Positions 44,491 to 53,859 of a stretch of 64,000 bases of DNA are shown one piece after another. The stretch comes from Isoetes taiwanensis. Lineage: Eukaryota > Streptophyta > Lycopodiopsida > Isoetales > Isoetaceae. Under the pieces are notes generated by a model, which was not told where the DNA came from, did no database searches, and saw nothing but the letters and a program-made list of their open reading frames with translations. How positions within the stretch are numbered: the stretch's first letter is position 1; each line of letters opens with the position of its first letter. The stretch covers positions 2,335,815 through 2,399,814 of the forward strand of contig JAJEKV010000006.1 in assembly GCA_021234155.1 (NCBI GenBank), written 5' to 3'. Made by a program: the position numbers and the translations under genes.

Positions 44491-45745
44491 ATGGCCCGAA
44501 CCAAACAGACCGCAAGGAAGCGTCGCCCAGGCGAAACCACCAGCGCCACTGAGACGGAGATCATTCGGAAGATGCTTCGTGAGAGGCTCGCGAGAGGGGG
44601 TCATTCGCCTTCGGACGAGGAGCAAGACACGTCCGATCTGATTGATGTCTTCAACCAGCAGGCGGAGCAGGACGAGGCCACATCACCGAACTCCATGGAC
44701 GAGGAGACGAGGGAGGTGTATGAAGAAATAGAGCGGGAGATCCGGCAGCAGGAACAAGCAGAAGACCATTCAGACGCACCCACTGCAGGTCCTCGAAAGC
44801 GTGATGAGCAAGTGATGTGTCTGGAGCCGCCAGAGGTAGCGTAATCCTTAGAAGGTTCATCAGAAAGTACGAGCGCCGGCAGAAGAGAAAGGAAGACAAA
44901 AAGAGGAAAAGGGAGGAAGAGGAACAAAAGGCAGCAGAAGAGAAGAAGAAGGCGAAAGGGAAGTTCGTGGCTGGCACAAGGAGGACGAAGGATTGCCCGC
45001 CAAGGAAGAGGCCGAACCCCAAGATTGTCATCAAGGAGCGCAACCCGACGAACCCCAAACCCTCCGAGCGACTCTTCTTCGGTGAAGATTTTAACCCTAA
45101 TGCTGCGGTGGGAGCTCTTCTAAGCACCCAGCAACGAAAGGGAAGTACCCGAGCGTAGGCACCGAGCAAAACCAAGAAGACCAAAGTGGGGAACCCCGAA
45201 AGTACCCGGCATGGGATAGAAAGAAGCAACCACGACCTGCCCGGGAAGCCTACGTCACCGACAGGGTGAAGATTTATGAAAGGAAGATGAGGGAGCACGA
45301 GGCATATATGAAGAAGTGGGAGGCCTACAGCAAGTATTATGAAGAAAACAGGGTCAGGTTCATCGAGGGAGGGCGACCAACGAAGCAGCAAACCTTAAAG
45401 CCGCCACCACCGAAGCCCAAGGTTCCCAAGCCACCACCAAAGAAGAAAGCTGATAGAAAGGAGGTGGAGAGAAGAGCGCTAAGGGAGATTAGACACTTCC
45501 AGCGCAACTACGGTCTCCTAATTCCCCGTGCCCCCTTCGCTTTCGGTTGGCGCGAAGTGATGCGAGGCCTCTGAGCAGACTTTAGAGCCACGGACGAGGC
45601 GCTGCTGGCAATGCAAGAGGCGGCTGAGGCAAAGATAGTGCAACATTTTGAAGATTCAACAACCTGCACTATCCACGCCAAGCGGGTAACCTTAATGCGA
45701 CAGGACATGAGTCTTGCGACCCGCATAAAGGGAGAACGGCCTTAG
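44491..45745 (+). pseudogene. Histone H3-like protein with intact MARTKQTARK tail and full histone fold
   Basis: The ATG starts MARTKQTARKRRPG: mature H3 residues 1-9, including Lys4 and Lys9, are exact; Ser10 is Arg. A long linker of about 270 residues follows: acidic, then very basic (KRKREEEEQKAAEEKKKAK), then Pro/Lys-rich (PPPKPKVPKPPPKKK). From about 45472 the sequence is a complete H3 fold aligned without gaps: RRALREIRHFQRNYGLLIPR (alphaN/alpha1), then [20 protein letters not shown] (alpha2), then [20 protein letters not shown], ending KGERP where H3 has RGERA. Breaks: one shift at 44808-44841, one at about 45100-45155, and one in-frame TGA at 45572-45574 in the alpha1-alpha2 linker. 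Total about 415 residues against 136 for H3. The gene has its own hairpin pair and TATA box. Known biology: chromodomains read methyl-K9 in the QTARK context, and this element's integrase has a chromodomain. Confidence 0.88.
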
Positions 45746-45891
45746 AAACTTTTGTTGTAAATAATTAAAAATTTTGTAATATAGAGCAATTTTGTGTACC
45801 TTGATGACATAAACTTGGTTAATTAGAGCAAATTAATAAGTTTTAGCTTTTATTTCAGTGAAATAGGACATTTGCAAGCCGAGAGACATGA
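45746..45891. other. 3' flank of the H3-like ORF
   Basis: A/T-rich (gtaaataattaaaaattttg), suitable for plant polyadenylation signals, and separates ORF1 from the second hairpin pair. Confidence 0.35.
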
Positions 45892-45960
45892 TGTCTCACA
45901 GCTCGCGCCTGGTCGCAAAACTAAAAGTTAGTATTGAAGCGAGGCGCAAGCTGTGAGACC
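45892..45960. repeat. Hairpin H3 upstream of ORF2
   Basis: The most regular copy: gtctcacagct then gcgcc pairs with ggcgc then agctgtgagac (one c/a mismatch); tcgc pairs with gcga; actaa pairs with ttagt around an aag loop. Confidence 0.88.
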
Positions 45961-46091
45961 TTGCCCAAACTTGACCAAAACAGCTCCAAATCGGCCAAAT
46001 AAGGGGTCAATTCTGCCTGATTTGATGAGCCCATCACCCTTACACCATCAGTTTACCCAAATTAGACACCTTTTGATCGAAATGAGACTGA

Positions 46092-46160
46092 TGTCTCACA
46101 GCTCGCGCCTGGTCAAAGAACTAAAAGTTAGTTTTGAAGCGAGGCGCAAGCTGTGAGACC
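46092..46160. repeat. Hairpin H4 upstream of ORF2
   Basis: Same stem as H3; the inner part differs (ggtcaaagaacta). It lies 200 bp after H3, matching the H1-H2 spacing. Confidence 0.88.
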
Positions 46161-46348
46161 TCTTACCATTTCTTCACCAGGACTTGTCAAAGTCACCTTC
46201 AACCTATTGCATAGCATCTTTTAGGTAATCTAGCCTTGTTCAAGCATCCCATATAGTCCTCAAACTCCCATTTTGACCTCAGATAGGCTAGAATTACCCA
46301 ACCCTAGGAAATTTTCAAGTCATCCAAAAATTAGGGTTTTCCCCTTTT

Positions 46349-46358
46349 CTATAAATAG
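46349..46358 (+). promoter_or_regulatory. TATA box of ORF2
   Basis: ctataaatag, 122 bp before the ORF2 ATG. The leader (acccctca..., aaatctgctc...) is similar to that of ORF1 (accccctca..., aaatccgctc...). Confidence 0.75.
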
Positions 46359-46470
46359 ACCCCTCACTTCTCAGATAGCACCCTACAAATCTGCTCCTGC
46401 CCTTCTAGCCGATTTCTCAACTCCCTGAGGCGCCTTGCAACCGTTTGTTACCCTCTTACGCAATTAATCA

Positions 46471-48018
46471 ATGGCAACCGATTTCCACCGGATGGTACAG
46501 CGCCCGGTACTCATCTTTCTTGAGGCCGGCGTCGACCAAATCTTCCGGATCTTCAGGAAGGAGGTAGATGTCCAAGCAACCTTGCACGCGACCCGGCTTA
46601 TAGTAGAGTCTTGGCCCGAGTTCCAAGCTAGGGTAGAACCGGCGCTAGTGCAACTCCCCTTGTGTAGGCTATTTTGTTCCTAGACGGTCCTGCAAGCGGC
46701 ATTAGGCGATGTCCCGAACATCGCCAAATACCTCACAAACAAGGCGCATCGCACACGAGCCAATGGTCCTAAGCGTCCAGCGGGGACCAAGTACTTCTCT
46801 TTCAACACCGCCACGGCAATCTTTCTCACCCACCGTGCGAGAACTGGTGGGGAAACCTCCATTCCCCATGGGCGTGGACCCATTGGCCATAGCGGCCGGA
46901 GAACAACGGCTCCTCACCACGGTATGAGCAGGGAGCACGAAGGGAAGGAGGAAGACTTCGGATGGCGAGGAATCGAGAGGAAGAGGAAGACTATGTCGAG
47001 CTTCGACCGGCCGGAAGAGTGGCGACAAGCAGAGGAAGAGGAGTGGCAAGACTTGAAAAGAAGCCTGAGACTCTCGAGAGGCGCCACCCCTCGGGTTAGG
47101 CATCACAAGCCTAGCTCCCATTATTGTCGAAGGTGAGGAGTTTACGCTCCTAAGCGACATTCAAAACCTCGGGAGTGCGAGGGAAAGGAGTGCAGGCCTG
47201 AAGAGTTCTGCACCAACTCAGAAGAAGCGGACTTGGGCGACTTCATCGTCCAGGAGGAGAATCCGACTTCCCCTCCAAGTATGGGGAAGCCGACACTTAC
47301 ACGGGAGAGTTTACCTCCGACATCCAAGCCCTCTGACAACATCGGGCCCGGATTATGGAGGCGGACAAGGCCGAACAAGCTACCGAAGCGGAGGAAGAGT
47401 TCCTTGCTCTTCGAGGGAACAAATGGGGATCCGCTATGCGACCTCAAACATCCTAACGGCAAGCTCGTCCGCAGCACCTCCCCGGGAGAGGACAGGCGAA
47501 TTCGACCTCAGGAGGGCTTCAGCAACAGTCAGAGACTACAGGGAGCTCACCACGGTGGAGGTTGATGACCCGGGAAGCGAACCTGAGCTGGATACCGAAG
47601 TGGGCGAGGACCCATCTCGCAGAACGACAGTCACTACGGTGATTACCGCTGGCGATGGATGGAAGAATAGCGGTTATCCACCGCAAGTTCACCCCCAGAG
47701 GCGAGGAAGGAGTATCGTTGCTGATTGCACTCTCAGGATTCGGCCGGCATGCGCGGTTACCCCTTAATACCGAGTATGCAATCCTGGTGAAGAGAGCGGT
47801 ACTTTTCGGCGTCTTCGACCGCCATACCTTACGGCGGCGAGGGGAAGGCTGTCGGTGACAACGACTTATACCTCCCAATGAGAATAGAAGATTTGGCAAG
47901 AGCATTACAAGGTGGATCTCCAGCCAATGTCCTTAGGAACTTGGGCCATTCAGTGGGAACAGCCCAAGTGAAAAAGTTCTTGGAGGATAATCCATCTTAC
48001 CGGCGACAACAGGAATGA
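46471..48018 (+). pseudogene. ORF2: unrecognised protein, conserved in two chromoviruses
   Basis: Starts MATDFHRMVQRP and ends KKFLEDNPSYRRQQE. The path is frame 1 with one TAG (46681-46683), a shift near 46835, later shifts near 47130-47600 and a final change near 47850. N-terminal text is helical (VLIFLEAGVDQIFRIFRKEV); the middle has KYFSFNTATAIFLTHRAR then LVGKPPF; later parts are Glu/Arg-rich; then TEYAILVKRAVLFGVFDRHT and IEDLARALQGGSPANVLRNL. The older element at 56.3-56.7 kb carries RYVSINTGRAILLAYRAQKV then VGEPF, clearly the same protein, so ORF2 is an established part of this lineage. No zinc knuckle or protease motif. A histone-fold origin was considered and not supported. Length about 510 residues. 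Function unknown. Confidence 0.7.
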
Positions 48019-48392
48019 TTAGCCGTAGTTGTAATTTTTGTATTAGTGTAATATAAAATATAAATATAATATTCTCTTGCACTATAAATGTTTTGTTGAT
48101 ATATTTTGTGTCCCCCCCAACCATGCCAACAAACATAAATAATGCAAGAAAACAAGGAAAACTAACCATGTAGCTATGAACCACTTGTGTATCACGACTA
48201 GAGGCTGGTGCCAGGAGAGCGACAAGCTGCGGGGAACTTATAGAGAACGAGAGTCCGCCTGAGGGCCACGCCCGCAAGGAACCTGCTTGAAGAATTTGGA
48301 CAAATGACGGAAGAAGAAATATCATAAATGAGGGACGGACCTCGAACGGATAAAGGCTTTGCTAGCCGCTTGCAAGCGAGGAGCGAGGTTCG
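48019..48392. other. Spacer between ORF2 and gag
   Basis: A/T-rich, with a further TATA-like gcactataaatg at about 48079-48090 and a C-run at 48112-48119. No hairpin of the H1-H4 type here. Confidence 0.35.
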
Positions 48393-49430
48393 GTGGGTAA
48401 CGCTCAAACCGCCGCCAAGCATCATTTCGGAGAAGGTAGAGACAAGAAGAGGAGCAAGAGAGGAAGGTCCCCCAGCTCGGACTCCTCCGACTCAAGCTCA
48501 GATTCAGACTCCGATTCTGAGGAAGAAGAAGGGCAGAACCAAGTCCGAACAGACGAAAGGCAGAGGAACACCCCGGACGGACGACAAAGGGACACAAGAA
48601 CCTCTGACTACCAGAAGAAAGTAGACTCTGCATTGGGAAATGTTTGGAAGGCCAGGAAGCTCGAGCAATTCTCAGGCGAGAACGAGTCGTCGCATGGAGG
48701 CAGAGGCTTGGCTTGACGAGATGAGCGAATACGGCAATGCCTATGGTATGAAGGATAAGGATAAAGGCAGGGTGGCAACAGCGAACCTGAAGGGAGCAGC
48801 ACGCATTTGGTGGAAGGGCTATGCCAAGGCTCATGGCTTAAGCAGGGATGCTTGCAGGTTCAAGAAGTTTGCTAAAGCCTTCAAGCGCCATTACGTTCCA
48901 AGAGAGCACAAGTCGGTATGATCACCGGCGGTTCTGAGGTTGCGGCAAGGCAACAAGTCGTCTGAAATACGGAGGAATTTATGAGGCTAAAGTTTCGTAT
49001 GTGCCAAAGTTAGGTGAGAAGCATGCAGTGGAAAGCTACATTGAAGGTCTGAATGAGGAGATCCGCAAGCTTGTAAGGGCAATAAACCCTAGAACAGTAT
49101 CAGAAGCGGAGTCCAAGGCAATAAGCTTGCAAGGAACAGGACCTCAGAATAGCGGGCAGAGGCAGCAGTATTACCAAGATAAAGGCAAGGCAGCAGGCAG
49201 TTTTAGCCCGAGGACAGCCAGCCCAGGACCAGCTAGAGCCCCATATAGTGGCAATCAAGGGAAGCAGCAGGAGAAGAAGCAGGTGTCTTTCAAAGACAAA
49301 CAGGAAGGGTCAAACTACTCCAAAGCAGTGCGATCCTTTCTGCAGGCCATGCCCAAGGAAAAGAGACAGGAGTGCATAAGCGGCTTTGCTTGGTGTTTTC
49401 CGGCCGGGCCATAGGACGGTGAACCGCCCA
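48393..49430 (+). pseudogene. gag: gag polyprotein (frame-shifted)
   Basis: Three segments join. An N-terminal Ser/Asp/Glu-rich part is at 48393 to about 48700 (SSDSSDSSSDSDSDSEEEE, then KLEQFSGEN). The Ty3/Gypsy gag core is at about 48700-48921 (AEAWLDEMSEYGNAYGMKDK; ARIWWKGYA; FKRHYVPREHKS). The C-terminal half of the core and a Gln/Pro-rich tail are at about 49001-49414 (YIEGLNEEIRKLVRAINP). A Cys/His text near 49433 (CHECGA) may be the remnant of a zinc knuckle. Shifts occur near 48690, 48920 and 49000. The product would package the RNA in virus-like particles. Confidence 0.8.
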
Positions 49431-49639
49431 TATGTCATGAGTGCGGCGCTAGCGAGTTGGGAGATTGGGACACCCATGTCGGCGGCGGCGAGGAGGCCCG
49501 CGACTACATTCGTGGTGAGTGTCATATCTTTGCATAATAGATACTGAGCAAGCGAGAGCGATTATAAAGTAATTTCCACGATTGGGAAAGGCCAAGGCCA
49601 AGTCATTTGTAGTCGATAGATCGGGGAAGTAGCCACAAC

Positions 49640-49960
49640 TTTGCATCCCCAGAATGGTTCAAATGTTGAAGTTGAAACCATTAAAGTCAAAGCCAAGGCT
49701 CGTTGTCTTAGCAAGTGGAGGCGAGTAAAGGCGGGTGGCAGTAAAAGAATCAACTTTGACATCGACTTGCCGGGATTAAGATCGGATGGGGAAGAAGTAA
49801 TGGGCATCGGCAAATCTGACTTGATAATAGGTATGGAGTACCTTGGACCAGCGAGGGGCCATTATTGATTGTGGAAGCGGAAGGTGACCTTCCCAACACC
49901 CGGCGGCAAGATCATTGAGATAACATGGTAAAGAAGTTGTTCCCATCATGCGGTGTATGT
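49640..49960 (+). pseudogene. Aspartic protease region of pol, C-terminal part
   Basis: FDIDLPGLRSDGEEVMGIG then DLIIGMEYLG, followed in a shifted frame by RGAIIDCGSG and by VTFPTPGGK, matches the end of the Ty3/Gypsy protease (D-x-I-L-G-M-D-x-L...I-D). The catalytic DTG/DSG is not readable in one frame upstream. Confidence 0.6.
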
Positions 49961-50214
49961 CTTCTAAACGATTTGTTCAAGTGCATCAAGAGTGAGCAAG
50001 TGGCATACATCTTCAAGCTTGAGATTAGTGAGCCGGAATTGGAAGGAAGCGAGAGAAGACAAGATGCTCGACAAGTTGCGAAGCAAATAGCTAAGTTGAT
50101 CACGGAGTTCCACGATCTCTTTCGAGATGAGATCAAGCGGCTCCCTCCTTATAGGGAGTCGAAAGCGAGATAGCAATCGAATTAGGAACAAAGCCAACAA
50201 GCAAGGCTCCATAT

Positions 50215-51480
50215 AGAATGACAACGCGGGAGTTGCCGAGTGAAGAAGCGATTAGTGGAGCTGCTTTCGACCTAGGTTTCATTAGACCTAGTGTCTCGCC
50301 GTTTGGAGCGCCCATTCTTTTTGTCAAGAAGAAGGATGGATCTTTGAGGATGTGCATAGACTATAGGCAGTTGAATAAGCACACCATTAAGAACAAGTAT
50401 CGCTTCCAAGATCGAGGCGACTTGATGGATCAGCTTCAAGGAGCAAAGATCTTCTCAAAAATCGACTTAAGGTCAGGTTATCATCGATCACGGATAAAGG
50501 AGGAAGATATCCACAAGACCGCCGGGACCTTGGTATGGGCATTATGAGTTCACAGTGATGCCTTTCGGCTTATCAAATGCCCCATAGCGTTCATGAGGCT
50601 CATGAACGATATCTTCAGGGAGTTCCTGGACACCTTTGTGATTGTTTTCTTTGATGACATTTTGGTGTATAGCAGATCCCTTGAAGAGCACGTGCAACAC
50701 TTGAGAAGGGTGCTAGAGAAGTTGAAGAGGCACCAGTTGTACGCCAAGTTGTCGAAGTGCCACTTCGCAACAGAGAAGGTGGAATACCTTGGTCATGTGA
50801 TCTCAGCAGAAGGCATCTCAACGGACCCTGCCAAGATTGAAGCAGTGATTCAGTGGCCGGCGCCGAAGAATGTGCATGAGGTCAGAAGTTTTCTCGGGCT
50901 AGCAGGGTACTACAGGAAGTTCGTGAAGAACTTTGCTAAGATAGCAGCCGGATTAATGAGACGACGAGGGGCGGAGAAGGTGAAAGATTGGGTAGAGCAT
51001 TGGCACAAGAAAGCCCAAAAGGGGTTTGAATTGTTGAAAGAAGCTCGGCGACACCCTGTCTTGACCTTGCCGGACCCGGAGAAAGATAAGCTTGTAGCAA
51101 CAGATGCGAGTAAGATAGCTACAGGTGCAGTGCTTATGCAAGAAGAGCGTGTGGTAGCGTATGATTCCAGAAAGATGAACGACGCCGAGACGCGCTACCC
51201 AACGCACGATCAGGAATTGCTTGCGGTTGTCAGGGCATTAAGAATATGGAGGCACTATCTCTTGGGAAGGAAGTTCCAATTGGATACCGACCATCGAGCC
51301 TCAATATGTATTCACGCAACCACACCTTAATGCGAGGCGTGCGGAGATGGATGGAGTTCCTCGAAGAATATGACTTTGATATAGTCTACAAGCGGGGAAG
51401 CTCAATGTGGTAGCGGATGCGCTTTCAAGGCATCCCACGACAACTAGAGTGCATTGCAGCGCAATTTCGGCTCTCCAGCT
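50215..51480 (+). pseudogene. pol: Reverse transcriptase and RNase H
   Basis: RT blocks in order: [20 protein letters not shown], then [35 protein letters not shown], and the active site [10 protein letters not shown] (FxDD in place of the usual YxDD) at about 50645-50675, followed by [20 protein letters not shown] and [15 protein letters not shown]. RNase H follows: [17 protein letters not shown] at about 51090, [20 protein letters not shown], then TDHRA near 51290. Shifts occur near 50540-50580 and after 51300. Order and spacing are those of a Ty3/Gypsy element. Confidence 0.88.
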
Positions 51481-51639
51481 GACTTTGGTAAGAAGATTGA
51501 AGAGTCCTTGCCAGCGGATGTGGATTTGAGGGAAGTATGGGCAAGCCTCTCTAAGGAGGCTAGAACGGATAAAAGCGGGAGGCCTTCAAGCATTATAAGA
51601 AGGAAGGCAACTGTTATACCATAAGAACAAGTTGTGCGT

Positions 51640-52660
51640 GCGAATCATCGGGTGTAAGGAAGTTGATCCTCCATGACCGCAACAACCCAATAGCTGGCCA
51701 TGCGGGATTCATGAAAACATATTTCAAAGTGCTTGGCAGCTATTATTGGCCAGGAATGAAGAAGCAAATAGCTCGCTACATCAAGGAATGTCGGCTATGC
51801 CCGGTGACGGGCGGGCGGCTTAATTCGGGGCATTAGAGCCATTAAGCGGTGCCAAGCGCTAAGTGGGAGGTAATCAGCATGGATTTCATCACGGGACTCC
51901 CAAGAAACGGCGAGAGGCAAGGATGCCTTGATGGTAGTGGTCGACAAGTTGTCGAAGATGGCACATTTTGTGCCTTGCGGGGACCACGGATCTGACTATG
52001 GATACGGCAAAGCTCTTCACCAAAGAGATCTTGGGCTTCATGGCATGCCAAGGGAGATTATCTCAGGCGGGGATCCGAAGTTCATGAGTGCCTTTTGGCA
52101 AGACCTCTTTGCGGCGATTCAGACCAAGCTATCCATGAGCACGGGCGTATCATCCTCGGGCGGATGGCGGGCGGAGGCGGACCAGCAGGATCTTAGAAGA
52201 CATGCTACGAAACTATGCGGAATAAGCAAAGTATGTGGGAAGAATTTATTCACTTGGTGGAGTTTGCATACAATAGCACCAGCGGGAATCATCCCAAATG
52301 TAGCCATTTATGATCAATTACGGCTACCGATTGCCTAACTCGGACACTTGGCACAACCCCGTGTCAAAAGTGGAAGTTTCGCGGCAGATGTTGGCGATAT
52401 GCGGCGGCTTGTGGAAGAGGTTCGAGGGTATCTGCTAGCAGCAAGAAGTCGACAAAAGAGCATCGCCGACAAGCATCGAACAGTCAGAGAGTTCAAAGTT
52501 GGAGATGATGTATGGCTCAAGATCAAGGTGAAGCGGTGCAAAGCTTCGGGATCGGGGAATTGCAAGAAGCTTGCTCCAAGGTGGGCTGGACCCTTGAGAA
52601 TAATCAAGAGAGTAGGTAATCAATCCTACAAGTTGGATTTGCCGGCCACACCTAAAGATC
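51640..52660 (+). pseudogene. Integrase (zinc-binding, catalytic and C-terminal parts)
   Basis: HHCC zinc motif: HDRNNPIAGHAGFMKTYFKV ... ARYIKECRLCP. Catalytic core: LMVVVDKLSKMAHFVP (first Asp), then GMPREIISGGDPKFMSAFWQ (second Asp). The block usually containing the catalytic Glu is distorted (SMSTGVSSSGGWRAEADQ). C-terminal domain: ADKHRTVREFKVGDDVWLKI, then GPLRIIKRVGNQSYKLDLP. Several shifts. Confidence 0.82.
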
Positions 52661-52689
52661 CATAAGGTCTTCCACGTGAGTTTGTTGAA

Positions 52690-52975
52690 GAAGCATACTC
52701 CAAATCGGGCGAAGTCTTGGACACTCAACGTTGTTGGAAATGCGGAGGAGGAAGCATTTGGAAATAGTTCGAAATGATTCTTGATAAAGCTTTCAAGAAG
52801 ACAAGGAGGTCGGAGTTCCTCAATACTTGGTCAAGTGGAAACACTTGCCGGTGGAAGACAGCGGCGTGGGTACTTAAGAAGGATTTAGTAAAGCAGTACC
52901 CACAGTTTATGGAGCAATGGGACGGCAAGGTCATCTCCGAAGAAATCGGCTCAGGCATGTCGATTTGTGTAGGTT
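52690..52975 (+). pseudogene. Chromodomain at the integrase C-terminus
   Basis: VPQYLVKWKHLPVEDS (about 52814-52860) is the conserved beta-strand block of a chromodomain, preceded by EMILDKAFKKTRRS and followed, in another frame, by AAWVLKKDLVKQYPQF. This identifies the element as a chromovirus. In this clade the chromodomain steers integration to methylated-H3 chromatin. Confidence 0.82.
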
Positions 52976-53846
52976 AATTCTTGTGTAGTTAGGATTAATC
53001 TACGCATGCCACCTATGCTTGGTATGGGTGCATGCGTTGTTCAAATGATGAGACCACTACGGTGATCTCTAGGGCGTGGTGTAATGTCAACGTAGGCATG
53101 ACCGCGTTTTCGCTGGGCAGTAGAAGGTAGATTAGAAAGTCTACTTACGTCCCCACTAAGTAGGCGACCTCGAGAGAAAGGAGGTCATTAAGGAATGCAT
53201 CGATAGGAAAAGCACCTCTAGCCCCATATATGCTTTGATAGGAGGAATCAGGCCTTCCGCCCCATATCTGGGAAGGACTATCCTCCCATTTGGGCAACTA
53301 GGGTGTAGGCATGAGCGGCATATAGGCATATAGGCGCTATCTCCACGGCCATAATGGAAGATTCACCCTCTTCCTACGCCGGGAGATTAGCCATGCATCC
53401 ATGTAGATAGGTGGGGTGGTCACCATATAACCAAAAATTTATTAAATAATTAAAATGGTACTAACGTAGTATCGACCTGCAGGCCAATAGAGCGCTCCGG
53501 AGGGCAAGGAGGTCGAGCTACGAAGACTTGCAACACAAATTTTGTTGGAATGTGTCGCAAGGAACGAAGAGTACCTCGAACAATAATTATAGATATGAAA
53601 TGTTGAAATTTTGTATAACTTAATGTCATAATAACTGAGATAGCGAATACCTTGTTTAATGATGTTATGAATTGTTAAGTATTCCATAGTATGATGACGT
53701 GATAATGTTTTAAAAAAAAATATTACCTTAGGGTAATCCTGGTAAATGTATAACTATTATATTGTATGCATCACGTTGATTGCAGATTGCAGATTAGGAA
53801 GATCCCAAGGTGGGGAGACCCACGATGCTGCGGACAACATCATTTC
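52976..53846. other. 3' untranslated region of the chromovirus
   Basis: No gene. A purine-tract-like aaggtggggag also occurs about 40 bp before the real one, near 53807-53817. Confidence 0.4.
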
Positions 53847-53859
53847 AAGGTGGGGAGAA
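53847..53859 (+). promoter_or_regulatory. Polypurine tract
   Basis: aaggtggggagaa directly before the 3' LTR; primer for plus-strand DNA synthesis. Confidence 0.85.

Noticed and set aside
44651-45391. Long minus-strand open frame (246 codons) opposite the H3-like ORF
   Set aside because: It is the antisense shadow of the Lys/Glu/Pro-rich linker, giving Leu/Phe/Ser-rich text with no domain.
46471-46760. ORF2 N-terminus as a second histone (H2A, H2B or H4)
   Set aside because: Helical stretches such as VDQIFRIFRKEV look histone-like, but no alignment holds over a whole fold without large gaps.
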